Below are positions 40,500 through 50,084 of a stretch of DNA of 64,000 nt, piece by piece. Position 1 is the first letter of the stretch; each line of letters begins with the position of its first letter. The notes under the pieces were generated by a model. The model saw nothing but the letters and a program-made list of their open reading frames with translations. It searched no databases and was not told the DNA's origin. The translations under genes and the position numbers were made by a program. This stretch comes from Bacteroidales bacterium (lineage in GTDB: Bacteria; Bacteroidota; Bacteroidia; Bacteroidales; Dysgonomonadaceae): the NCBI GenBank assembly GCA_012837345.1, contig DURL01000110.1, positions 1 through 64,000 of the forward strand, read 5' to 3'.

Positions 40500-42346
40500 T
40501 TTGATTTCTTTAATCTGTTTTCCATCGCACCGATCGCATCGAGTGTATCCTGATAAATACTTTCCATGGCGGTATCTCCACCGGCAGGAGCATACCGTGC
40601 AAACTCGCAGTTGTCAAGGATCCGCAGGAAACGGCTGGTCAGCTCTTCACCGATACCGGTACTCTTCAGCTCCGATTCCACATTGTCGCGTGACAAGCGG
40701 GCAACCGGTATCGCCAGCTTGTCGCTGAAATAGCCCCAGAGGGCACGCAGCACCTCCTCATGGAAGTTCTCACTCTTCTGCTCCCTGAGATAGCGTTCAG
40801 CCAGTTTCAACCGTTTGAGTGCAATCTTATTGGCCTTACGGTTTCGCATCAGTGTCACGTTGGCGTTCTCCCGCACCTGTTTCCGATAGATCAGATAAAA
40901 TGTGATCAGCGATAGCAGAGGGATCAGGATCCAAAGCCAATAGCCCAATGAGCCGACGAAGAAGCGGTCACGCGACTGAAAGGCAGGCACTCCGGTCTTC
41001 AGGAAGCGGATATCCTGTTCCACCTTCACATCCTGACGGTTCACAAAGGAGGTGCCGGGGGCACTCCCCGACTCACCCTTTTCAACATTCAACCGGTATT
41101 CCGGGGTAGTCAATGTCTTGTAGGTCGCGCTCCCGGGATCGAAATAGGTGAACTCCACGGGTGGAAGGGTATAACTCCCTTCATAGCGGGGAATCACCAT
41201 GTACTCAATGCGACGCATGCCGGTGAGTCCGTTCGTGGTCACGTTGAAGATGTTATCTACCGTGGGGTCATACCGTTCAAAGTTATCGGGGAAAGCCACC
41301 TCGGGGGTGCGTATCAACTTCAGGTTGCCTGTACCCGATATCTCCAGTTGCAAGGTGATGGCTTCGTTTGCCCTGGTTACGGTGTTGCTGAGCAGCGGCT
41401 TCAGGGTGAAGTTACCTACGGCGTTGGCGTAGCTCTCCGGTTTGTTCTCCGGCAGTGGTTTCACCGCAATCTCGAGCGGGTTGGTTTTCAACGCTTTCTT
41501 CACATCCACCATCACCTCCTGTGGTCCGAAAAAAGAGGATATTTTTTTGCCAGAGGGTACCGAGAAGACCATCTCGAGGCTGCCCGACGGTATGGTGATC
41601 CTGCCGGAACGCTGCGGGAAAAGCAGCGTCTTGCGAAGATCAGCTGTATAGTAGTTTCTGCCGTTATACCGTTCCATTTGCAACTGCTTGTTCACCGGCA
41701 GATCGATCTCCTCTACCATGAACCCCTCAAACTCCGGGAACTGGATCTTCCCGAAATTGACCACGTTTAACGTGGTATAGAGGCGGAAGGTGACCGTAAA
41801 TCCCTCCTGTTCGTAGAGGTTGTTCTTGGACAGGATCGCCCGGATAAAGGCATCGTTGGCCGAAACAGTTGCTGCGCCGGTACCGGATGCGGAACTTCTC
41901 TCCTGTTTACTGCCCTCATCACCGGGTGCCACCCCGCGGCTCTCATCTGGCGGCAGCACCTTGACCTGCAGGCTGTTCGATTGGTAGTTGCTGCCGTCAA
42001 CGGTGATCGATGCAGCCGGGATGGTGTAGCTGCCTGCCTTGTTTGCCATCAGGATATAGGTGTAGGTCACCGACATCTCAGAACTGCTTTTGCCGTTGAT
42101 GATGCTTTGACTGTAACTGGTGGAGGTGCTGGGTCCGAAGAGCAACTCAAGACCCTTTAGTTCGGGCAATCGCAGGTCACGACCCTCTTTGTTGAGGTGA
42201 TAGCTGAGACGGAACTGTTCTCCTTCCACCACTGTTGCCGGCGCCGTAGCTTTAAAGGTAACCTGAGCCGGGAGCCAGGATGTGTTACCTGCAAGCATTA
42301 CCCAAATCAGTAAAAGAATAGGGTGTATGTTTTTCCTCTTTTTCAT
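40496..42346 (-). CDS. BatD family protein
   Basis: Signal peptide MKKRKNIHPILLLIWVMLAG, VTFKATAPATVVEGEQFRLSY; ORF-track extension to 42625 is out-of-frame batC shadow. Confidence 0.88.
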   Translation of the reverse strand: MKKRKNIHPILLLIWVMLAGNTSWLPAQVTFKATAPATVVEGEQFRLSYHLNKEGRDLRLPELKGLELLFGPSTSTSYSQSIINGKSSSEMSVTYTYILMANKAGSYTIPAASITVDGSNYQSNSLQVKVLPPDESRGVAPGDEGSKQERSSASGTGAATVSANDAFIRAILSKNNLYEQEGFTVTFRLYTTLNVVNFGKIQFPEFEGFMVEEIDLPVNKQLQMERYNGRNYYTADLRKTLLFPQRSGRITIPSGSLEMVFSVPSGKKISSFFGPQEVMVDVKKALKTNPLEIAVKPLPENKPESYANAVGNFTLKPLLSNTVTRANEAITLQLEISGTGNLKLIRTPEVAFPDNFERYDPTVDNIFNVTTNGLTGMRRIEYMVIPRYEGSYTLPPVEFTYFDPGSATYKTLTTPEYRLNVEKGESGSAPGTSFVNRQDVKVEQDIRFLKTGVPAFQSRDRFFVGSLGYWLWILIPLLSLITFYLIYRKQVRENANVTLMRNRKANKIALKRLKLAERYLREQKSENFHEEVLRALWGYFSDKLAIPVARLSRDNVESELKSTGIGEELTSRFLRILDNCEFARYAPAGGDTAMESIYQDTLDAIGAMENRLKKSK

Positions 42347-42359
42347 CGGTTTTGTAATG

Positions 42360-43079
42360 CTACCAGTTTCTGTTATTTCGTCTGTTGTCATCTGCTTTCT
42401 GCTCTCTCTCCTGAGCCTTGATCTGCTGAACCTTCTCCTGTGTCTGTTGCTCATCCTGCTCAATGGCCTGCAGCAACTGGCGTGCATTGTCACGCGACAT
42501 CTGTTCCGGTTGGTCGGGTTGCTCCGCACGTTTATCCTTTTGGTTCTGCGGCTGCTGCTGTTGCTGCTCCTGTTGCTGCTCCTGTTGCTGTTCCTGTTGA
42601 TCCTCACCCTGATTCTGCTGATCATCCTGTTGGTCCTGAATCATCTTTTGAACCACTGCCAGGTTGTAACGGGTCTCCTCGTCCTGTGGATTGAGCCGTA
42701 ATGCCATCTTGTAGGCCTCCATGGATTGCTGCAGCTCTTTCTTCTGTAAAAGTGTGTTCCCGATGTTGTGCCAGCCGGCGGCTGCCTCCTGCGGGTTCTC
42801 CTGTTCGATGCTCACAAAGTGCTGGTATTGTTCCGCAGCCTTATCCCACTCTTTCTGTCTGTAGAAGGTATTTCCCAGGTTGAATGCAGCCTCTTTTGAT
42901 TCGGGGTTCTTTTCTACCGCTTTTCCGTAGAGGTCGGCTGCCTCGGAGTACTTCTGTTGTTCATATTGCTTGTTCCCTTTCCGGATGTTTTTCCTGACCT
43001 CTTTCTGTGCCATCGCCGACAAGGGTATAGATGCCATGATCAGAAAGAAAAGGGACTGAAGAATCAATGATCGTTTCAT
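42360..43079 (-). CDS. BatC-like TPR protein with Gln-rich tail
   Basis: TPR motifs; Q/E-rich C-terminus (EQQQEQQQEQQQQQPQNQ). Confidence 0.85.
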   Translation of the reverse strand: MKRSLILQSLFFLIMASIPLSAMAQKEVRKNIRKGNKQYEQQKYSEAADLYGKAVEKNPESKEAAFNLGNTFYRQKEWDKAAEQYQHFVSIEQENPQEAAAGWHNIGNTLLQKKELQQSMEAYKMALRLNPQDEETRYNLAVVQKMIQDQQDDQQNQGEDQQEQQQEQQQEQQQQQPQNQKDKRAEQPDQPEQMSRDNARQLLQAIEQDEQQTQEKVQQIKAQEREQKADDNRRNNRNW

Positions 43080-44098
43080 TTGAATAACCTCACGTTTCTG
43101 AATAACCTGTTTTTCTTGTCATAAATGAGTACCTCCACCAAAAGAATACCCAGTAGAATCCACCCTAATAAGGGGAACTGCTCATCATATTCGGAATAGG
43201 AGAGCGAGGCGGTACGGGCTGTTTCCAACTCATCCAGCTGTGCCTCCAGCACGCGGATGGCACTGTTTGAGTTGTCGGCACGTACATAGAGACCTCCTCC
43301 ATTGCGGGCTATCTCCATTGCCATCTCCTCGTTCAGTCGCGATACCACCACATTGCCCTCGCTGTCTGTCAGGTAGTTGCTGCCTGAGCCATCGTCCGGC
43401 AGAGGAGAGCCCTCGGGTGACCCTACCCCCAGCACGTTGATCATCACTCCCGCTTTTGCCGCTTCAGCAGCCACCTCGGTAGCGTTGCCCTCATGGTCCT
43501 CGCCGTCGGTGATGATCACCATCGCCCTGCTCACCTTCTCGTCCGCCGAAAAAGAACTCATCCCCAGGCTGATGGCCTGACCAATGGCTGTACCCTGCAC
43601 CGGGACCAACGAAGGGTCGATGCTGTTAAGGAAGATCCTGGCCGACTGGGTGTCGGAGGTGAGTGGCATCTGGATGTATGCCTCACCGGCAAAGACGATC
43701 AGAGCCACCTTGTCATTCCTGCGCACATCAATGAGACGGGATAGGATCTGACGGGCACGGCTCAGCCTGTCGGGTGAGAGATCTTGGGCAAGCATTGAGT
43801 TGGATACATCGATGGCGATGACCAGCTCGATGCCCTCCTTTTCCACCGTCTCTACCTTGGTACCGAACTGCGGGCGGGCCACAAGAAAGATACCGGTGCT
43901 GAGTGCGGCAAAGTAAAGCCAGAACTTCAGGTAGGAGCGTTTCAGCGACAGCTCGGGCATCATCATCCTGAGCATGTTGAGGCTCCCCATCTTCTGGACA
44001 TCTTTCCGCTTTCGGATATTCAGGTAGAGGTAAACAGCCAGCAAAAAGGGCATGGCCGCAAACAACCACAGGTATTCCGGATTTCCGAATCTAAACAT
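43076..44098 (-). CDS. VWA domain protein BatB
   Basis: VIAIDVSNSMLAQDLSPDRLSRAR MIDAS motif, N- and C-terminal TMs. Confidence 0.88.
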   Translation of the reverse strand: MFRFGNPEYLWLFAAMPFLLAVYLYLNIRKRKDVQKMGSLNMLRMMMPELSLKRSYLKFWLYFAALSTGIFLVARPQFGTKVETVEKEGIELVIAIDVSNSMLAQDLSPDRLSRARQILSRLIDVRRNDKVALIVFAGEAYIQMPLTSDTQSARIFLNSIDPSLVPVQGTAIGQAISLGMSSFSADEKVSRAMVIITDGEDHEGNATEVAAEAAKAGVMINVLGVGSPEGSPLPDDGSGSNYLTDSEGNVVVSRLNEEMAMEIARNGGGLYVRADNSNSAIRVLEAQLDELETARTASLSYSEYDEQFPLLGWILLGILLVEVLIYDKKNRLFRNVRLFK

Positions 44099-44160
44099 AG
44101 TATCTTCGTTTCTCTTTGTTCATTCCTATGTATCAGTACTACCCTGTACCATTATTTTGA

Positions 44161-45144
44161 TCACGGGATATTCCTCAACCAGGTACGTCTGAGCAGCAGC
44201 TCCAGCAGGATCAATGCCAGGGCAGCCAAAGCCCAGGGCAGGAACAGCTCCTGCCGGCGTGTCACATTCTGCACACTGATCAGGTACTTCTCCATCTCGT
44301 CGATCTCATTGTAGACCTGACGCAGCCCCTCCGTATCCTGCGCACGGAAATAGTGGCCACCGGTCATGGCTGCAATCTCAGTGAGGGTCTCCTCATCAAT
44401 ATCCACCGGCATGTTCTGCATACGGATACCATAGGGGGTGCTCACCGGCGTAGGGGCCATCCCTTTGGTGCCGACACCCACGGTGTATACCCTTATCCCA
44501 TAGGAGCGGGCCAGGTCGGCTGCCGTGAGCGGTGCGATCTGTCCGCTGTTGTTGGTCCCATCTGTCAGCAGGATCACCACTTTCGATTGCGACTGGCTCT
44601 CCTTCAGCCGGTTCACCGAGTTGGCAAGACCTAATCCGATAGCCGTCCCGTCGTCGATCATACCGAAGTTGATCTCATTGAGCAGGTTCAACAGCACCTT
44701 GTGGTCGGTGGTGAGAGGGCACTGGGTGAAGCTCTCCCCGGCAAAGATCACCAGTCCGATGTTGTCGTTGCTGCGATCGGTGATGAATTCGGCCGCCACC
44801 TTACGGGCTGCCTGCAACCGGTCGGGTTGCAGATCCTGCGCCAGCATGGAGCCGGAAACATCGAGTGCCAGTACAATATCGATACCCTGTGTCTCTGACT
44901 CTTCCCAGCTGCTCACCGACTGAGGGCGGGCAATGACCACGATCACCAGGGCGATGGAAATCAGCCGCAGGAGAAAGGGGAAGTGTCGCATGTAAACCCT
45001 CAAGCCGGGCTTCATGCCGTTGAATGCATCGGCAGAGGCGAGCCGGAAGGAGGCCTGCGCCTTTGAAAGGCGCACCACGTACCATACTGTCAGCGGGATG
45101 AGCAACAGCAGCAGATAGAGATATTCAGGGTGCAAAAATTCCAT
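44161..45144 (-). CDS. VWA domain protein BatA
   Basis: VLALDVSGSMLAQDLQPDRLQAARK. Confidence 0.88.
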   Translation of the reverse strand: MEFLHPEYLYLLLLLIPLTVWYVVRLSKAQASFRLASADAFNGMKPGLRVYMRHFPFLLRLISIALVIVVIARPQSVSSWEESETQGIDIVLALDVSGSMLAQDLQPDRLQAARKVAAEFITDRSNDNIGLVIFAGESFTQCPLTTDHKVLLNLLNEINFGMIDDGTAIGLGLANSVNRLKESQSQSKVVILLTDGTNNSGQIAPLTAADLARSYGIRVYTVGVGTKGMAPTPVSTPYGIRMQNMPVDIDEETLTEIAAMTGGHYFRAQDTEGLRQVYNEIDEMEKYLISVQNVTRRQELFLPWALAALALILLELLLRRTWLRNIP

Positions 45145-45150
45145 ATTCGT

Positions 45151-46212
45151 TCACTCTTTTGCTTTTTTCGGATCATTGTCACCTGTTCCTCTACCATCCT
45201 GTTTCGGATCAGGCAGGGGGTCATCCTCCTTTGTCTGGTTTACGAATAAATAGGCGTTCACCATGCTCAGGTCGTTCTCATCGGCGTAGGGTTTATATTT
45301 GGCAAACTTCACCAGATCGGCAGTGGTGAGGATCTGTTTCAGGTTGTCGCATACCGAGTCGGTCTCAGCCACCTTGCGGATGGCATGCAGGATCTCCCCG
45401 GATGTCATCTCCATGGCCTGGATCCCCTCCCGCTCCCAGATATAGGATCGCAGGATATCCGTCAGACGGCTGTAAAATTCCTTCTCCCGTCCCTGTAGCC
45501 ATAATTTCTCCTGTTTGAGTTTGTCCAGTTCGTTCACGGCACGCAGATGGGCCGGCAACAGCTCCGGTGGCTTGAAGAAATACCCTTTTTTCTTCTTCTT
45601 CAGCACCAGGTAAATCACCACACCGATCAGTGCCAGCAGGAGCATCACACCAACGACGATCCAGAGCAGCCAGAGCCAGTCGGTCCAGACGAAGGGAGCC
45701 TCACGCACCGCCTTGATATCATTAAGCTGCAGGAGGTTGAAATCTATGGAGTCGGTTTCGCCCTTGTTGATTAGCTCCAGGTAAGCCAGCGTTGAGTCAG
45801 AGAGCTGCGGTGAGGTCACCTTCAGCCCGAAGGAGTTGGAGAGGATGGTGTCGCTCCCATCGTATATCGGGATATGAGGCACATGGTAGAGGGTAGAGTC
45901 GAACGAAGTGACCAGGTAGCGGAAATTGAGGGTCATCACGTTGTTCTCGATCGTGGTATCGGGAGGCAGCATCGCAATCACCTCGATGCCGGGGATGATC
46001 TCTTTCTCGTACACAGGAAAATGGATGCTCTTCTCCCTGGGAGTGATCACCTTCAGGTTGATCACCGCCTGTTCCCCGATAAGGATCTCAGTGGGTTGCA
46101 CAGTGGCTTGTACCGATGCCCGTTGCGCATGGAGCACACCCCCCAGCAGGATGCCAGCTACCGCCAACATCCCCCTGCGCATCCCTCTGTTATGTAATAT
46201 CTTCCTTTTCAA
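45151..46212 (-). CDS. Membrane-anchored bat-operon protein (DUF4381/BatD-like architecture)
   Basis: Signal peptide, beta-rich N-terminus, central TM (WLWLLWIVVGVMLLLALIGVVIYLVL), located between DUF58 and batA. Confidence 0.65.
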   Translation of the reverse strand: MKRKILHNRGMRRGMLAVAGILLGGVLHAQRASVQATVQPTEILIGEQAVINLKVITPREKSIHFPVYEKEIIPGIEVIAMLPPDTTIENNVMTLNFRYLVTSFDSTLYHVPHIPIYDGSDTILSNSFGLKVTSPQLSDSTLAYLELINKGETDSIDFNLLQLNDIKAVREAPFVWTDWLWLLWIVVGVMLLLALIGVVIYLVLKKKKKGYFFKPPELLPAHLRAVNELDKLKQEKLWLQGREKEFYSRLTDILRSYIWEREGIQAMEMTSGEILHAIRKVAETDSVCDNLKQILTTADLVKFAKYKPYADENDLSMVNAYLFVNQTKEDDPLPDPKQDGRGTGDNDPKKAKE

Positions 46213-46214
46213 GC

Positions 46215-47084
46215 CTATCTTCTTTGTTGAAATAGTTGCAACAACGACTTCACATAGTCACTTTCGGTGGAGATAGAGACACTGTCCACCCCGCTCTGGC
46301 GGGTGGCCGTGATCATCTTCTCCTGCAGGCCGTTCCACCAGCCCTGGTATTGCTCACGCACCCGTTTCGAGGAGCTGTCGATCCATCGTTCTCCGTTGGT
46401 CTCGGGATCCCACACCTTCATCAACCCTACCGGCTGAAGAGCAGTGCTCAGCTGATCGTACACCTGTATGGCTGCCAGGTCATGCTTGCGCCCGGCGATC
46501 TGCATCGCTTTCTGATAGTCATCAGCGTCAATGAAGTCGGAGATCAGGAAGGCGGTGCATCGCTTCTTGATGGCGTTGGTCATGTAGCGCAATGCCATAT
46601 TGAGGTCAGTACCGTTGCTCTCGGGCGTGAATCCCAGTATCTCACGAATGATAAAGAGAATATGCTTTCTCCCTTTCTGGGGCGGGATGAATTTCTCCAC
46701 CTTGTCGGTGAAAAAGATGACACCAATCTTGTCGTTGTTCTGTATCGCTGAGAAGGCGAGTGTGGCGGCGATCTCCGCCACCATGTCACGTTTGAGTAGT
46801 GAGCGGGATCCGAAGCCAAGACTTTCCGACATATCAATCATCAGCATCACCGTCAGCTCCCGCTCTTCTTCAAAGATCTTGATGTAAGGACGGTTGTAGC
46901 GGGCAGTCACGTTCCAGTCGATGTCCCGCATATCGTCACCATAACGATACTCCCTCACCTCAGAAAATGCCATACCCCGCCCCTTAAAAGCAGAATGGTA
47001 CTCACCGGCGAAGATGTTTCGCGAGAGACCCCTTGCTTTTATTTCGATGTGGCGTACTTTCTTGATCAGGTCGGTTGCTTCCAT
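46215..47084 (-). CDS. DUF58 domain-containing protein
   Basis: FAGEYHSAFKGRGMAFSEVREYRYGDDMRDIDWNVTAR. Confidence 0.93.
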   Translation of the reverse strand: MEATDLIKKVRHIEIKARGLSRNIFAGEYHSAFKGRGMAFSEVREYRYGDDMRDIDWNVTARYNRPYIKIFEEERELTVMLMIDMSESLGFGSRSLLKRDMVAEIAATLAFSAIQNNDKIGVIFFTDKVEKFIPPQKGRKHILFIIREILGFTPESNGTDLNMALRYMTNAIKKRCTAFLISDFIDADDYQKAMQIAGRKHDLAAIQVYDQLSTALQPVGLMKVWDPETNGERWIDSSSKRVREQYQGWWNGLQEKMITATRQSGVDSVSISTESDYVKSLLQLFQQRR

Positions 47085-47155
47085 ATAGAATTGCAGTTTC
47101 TCCCCGCGGGATGTTACAGCATTGAGTGAATCATCTCTGTTCAGCCTCCTGTCGA

Positions 47156-48151
47156 TCAGGGCACCTCTACCTTGTTGAGTATCTCGCTGACAATCTCCTC
47201 GCTGCTCATGTTGTTGGCTTCCGCCTCGTAGGTGAGCCCGATACGGTGGCGCAGCACGTCGTGACTTACAGCACGTATATCTTCGGGGATCACGTAGCCG
47301 CGGCGTTTGATAAAGGCAAAGGCGCGTGCTGCCAATGCCAGGTTGATCGAGGCACGGGGTGAAGCACCGAAGCCGATCATATCTTTCAGGTGGCTCATCC
47401 CATACTGATCGGGAAAACGGGTGGCGAAAACGATATCTATAATATATTTGCTGATCTTCTCGTCGATGTATACCTCCCGCACCACCTTACGGGCATCCAG
47501 TATCTCCTGTGTGGTGACCACAGGACGATCGGTGGTCAAAGGCTCAAAGATGTTTTGCCGGATGATCTGCTTCTCCTCTTCACGTGTGGGGTAGCTGATC
47601 ACCACCTTCAGCATGAAACGGTCCACCTGTGCTTCGGGCAGCGGGTAGGTTCCCTCCTGCTCGATCGGGTTCTGGGTAGCCATCACCAGGAAGGGACTGG
47701 GCAGGGGGTAGGTCTCCTCCCCGATGGTCACCTGCCGCTCCTGCATTGCTTCCAACAGGGCACTCTGCACCTTGGCAGGTGCGCGATTGATCTCATCAGC
47801 CAGTATGAAGTTGGCAAAAATGGGACCATGCTTCACCTGGAACTCCTCGTTGCGCTGACTATAGATCATGGTTCCCACCACGTCGGCCGGCAACAGATCA
47901 GGTGTAAACTGAATACGGCTGTAATCGGCGTCGATCAACTGCGCAAGCGTCTTGATTGCCAGCGTCTTGGCGAGCCCCGGCACCCCTTCCAGCAGGATAT
48001 GACCGTCGGAGAGAAGTCCGATCAGCAGGGATTCCACCAGGTGTTTCTGACCCACGATCACCCGGTTCATGCCGGTGACGAGCGTCTGCACGAAAGCACT
48101 CTTTTGTTCAATTCTATCGTTTAGCTCTTTAATATCGACTACTTGGCTCAT
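47156..48151 (-). CDS. MoxR family AAA+ ATPase
   Basis: LLEGVPGLAKTLAIKTLA, ILADEINRAPAKVQSALLEAMQERQVTIG. Confidence 0.95.
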   Translation of the reverse strand: MSQVVDIKELNDRIEQKSAFVQTLVTGMNRVIVGQKHLVESLLIGLLSDGHILLEGVPGLAKTLAIKTLAQLIDADYSRIQFTPDLLPADVVGTMIYSQRNEEFQVKHGPIFANFILADEINRAPAKVQSALLEAMQERQVTIGEETYPLPSPFLVMATQNPIEQEGTYPLPEAQVDRFMLKVVISYPTREEEKQIIRQNIFEPLTTDRPVVTTQEILDARKVVREVYIDEKISKYIIDIVFATRFPDQYGMSHLKDMIGFGASPRASINLALAARAFAFIKRRGYVIPEDIRAVSHDVLRHRIGLTYEAEANNMSSEEIVSEILNKVEVP

Positions 48152-48191
48152 TGTATTGATTGTTAAAAATAGATTCCGTTGATATGGGATA

Positions 48192-48199
48192 CAAAAATA
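48192..48199 (-). promoter_or_regulatory. Bacteroidetes -7 box (TATTTTTG) for moxR-bat operon
   Basis: Matches TAnnTTTG about 40 bp upstream of moxR start. Confidence 0.5.
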
Positions 48200-48282
48200 G
48201 AAATGTTAAATTGGTTTTCGTTGGAATCGCCGTTAAAAATGTTTAAGTGCCAGGGCTTTCTCAATCCCGCCTCCATATCAGG

Positions 48283-48972
48283 TCAGCGAGCAGCAAACTC
48301 CATGGCAAACAGCTCCCGGAATGCATTTCTCATGCCGTGGGAGACCTCTTGGAAATCTACTTCCTGTCCCAGCTCCTTCTGCATGGAGGTGACCCCCCGG
48401 TCAGTGAATCCGCAGGGGTTGATGAAGTTGAAGTAGGAGAGGTCACTGTTGATGTTGAGTGCCAGGCCGTGCATGGTGACGTAACGGCTGGCCCTCACGC
48501 CGATGGCGCAGATCTTGCGTGCCCGTGAGGGATTACCCGCATCGATCCAGACCCCCATCGCTTTTTCATCTTTCTCTCCCCTTATTCCATAGGGTTTCAG
48601 TGTCTCGATCACCACATCCTCCAGCAGGGAGATGTAACGTTTGATGCCAATGGCGAATGCTTCCAGGTCGATGATCGGATATGCCACCAGCTGACCGGGG
48701 CCGTGATAGGTGATGTCGCCCCCCCGGTTTATCTCATGCAGGTCTATCTGCCTGTTCTCGCACATCTGTCTCGTGATGAGCAGGTTCTGCCGGTTACCGC
48801 TTTTGCCGATCGTGAAAACATGTTCATGTTCACAGAAGAGCAGATACTGATCTTTCTCCTCTCTCCGATCCTGTTTGTCCCGGATGACAGCGTCAAACAA
48901 TTTTTCCTGGTAAGCCCACGCCTCCCGGTAGCGGATACGACCCAACTCTTCAAACCAAACTTTTCTGCTCAT
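48283..48972 (-). CDS. lipB: Lipoyl(octanoyl) transferase
   Basis: RGGDITYHGPGQLVAYPIIDL; KICAIGVRASRYVTMHGLALNIN. Confidence 0.95.
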   Translation of the reverse strand: MSRKVWFEELGRIRYREAWAYQEKLFDAVIRDKQDRREEKDQYLLFCEHEHVFTIGKSGNRQNLLITRQMCENRQIDLHEINRGGDITYHGPGQLVAYPIIDLEAFAIGIKRYISLLEDVVIETLKPYGIRGEKDEKAMGVWIDAGNPSRARKICAIGVRASRYVTMHGLALNINSDLSYFNFINPCGFTDRGVTSMQKELGQEVDFQEVSHGMRNAFRELFAMEFAAR

Positions 48973-49833
48973 CTAGACATGTTTTTCTGCGTGATAGGAG
49001 GATCGCACCAGCGGTCCGCTCTCCACGAAACGGAATCCTTTATCGAGGGCCACACTCCTGTATTTCGCAAACTGATCCGGTGTGACATACTCCTTCACCG
49101 CCAGATGCCTGCGTGTGGGTTGCAGGTACTGTCCCACGGTGAGCACGCTGCACCCCACGGCCAGCAGGTCATCCATCGTCTCGTAGATCTCCTCCTCCGT
49201 CTCACCCAGGCCCACCATCACACCCGACTTGGCTCTTACCTTGCCACTGGCAGCGATCACCCCGAGGGTCTTGAGGCTCACCTCATATTTTGCTCTGCTG
49301 CGCACCTTGGGTGTCAGCCTGCGTACGGTCTCCATGTTGTGCGACACGATATTGGGACCGGCGTCGATCACCTTGCGGATCAGCTCCTCCTGACCGTTGA
49401 AGTCGGGGATCAGCGTCTCGATGGTCACCTTCGGACAACGCTCCTTGATACGTTGCACGGTACGCGACCAGATCTCGGCCCCGCCGTCCTCCAGGTCGTC
49501 ACGGTCGACGCTGGTGAGCACCACATGGCGCAGGTTCATCTGTTCAATGGTGTCGGCCAGCCGTGCCGGTTCATCCCAGTCGACTCCCAGCGGGGTGCCG
49601 GTCTTCACGTTACAGAAGCGGCAGGAGCGGGTACAGACCTCTCCCAGGATCATGAAGGTAGCGGTACCCCTTCCCCAGCACTCCGCCATATTGGGACACT
49701 TACCGCTCACGCAGATGGTGTGCAGTTTCTTTCTGGCGATGATCTCCTTCACATCAAGGTATTGCTTGCCCTGGGGCAGGGATATTTTCAGCCATTCCGG
49801 CTTACGTTGCATGGTTTCCGGTTTTTTTTCCAT
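48973..49833 (-). CDS. lipA: Lipoyl synthase
   Basis: CVSGKCPNMAECWGRGTATFMILGEVCTRSCRFCNV; start set at MEKKPETMQRKPEW. Confidence 0.95.
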   Translation of the reverse strand: MEKKPETMQRKPEWLKISLPQGKQYLDVKEIIARKKLHTICVSGKCPNMAECWGRGTATFMILGEVCTRSCRFCNVKTGTPLGVDWDEPARLADTIEQMNLRHVVLTSVDRDDLEDGGAEIWSRTVQRIKERCPKVTIETLIPDFNGQEELIRKVIDAGPNIVSHNMETVRRLTPKVRSRAKYEVSLKTLGVIAASGKVRAKSGVMVGLGETEEEIYETMDDLLAVGCSVLTVGQYLQPTRRHLAVKEYVTPDQFAKYRSVALDKGFRFVESGPLVRSSYHAEKHV

Positions 49834-50084
49834 ATTGATATTCTGTTTACAAGCAACTGCAGGGATAATCAGGCGTGTCAGGGTTCCTCTTCCGTTGGCA
49901 GCTGCAAGCTGTGTGATTGATAAAAATGTCAAAACAGCACAAAAATAGGACATTCTTCCCGGATTAACGAATCTGACGGCTTCATTCTCTTTCTTTTCCC
50001 GTAACTATTTTTAAACCCCTACAATTCTGTTTATAAAGCCAAAAAAATATATCTTTGCGCTTTAAACCGAACAACAGGCACAAT

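Noticed and set aside
42347-42625. N-terminal extension of the BatD ORF (Arg/Ser/Asn-rich)
   Set aside because: Out-of-frame translation of the batC Gln-rich repeat; true start is the signal peptide MKKRKNIHPILLL at 42346
48703-49920. 405-aa plus-strand ORF antisense to lipB/lipA
   Set aside because: Spans two well-identified genes on the other strand; no domain
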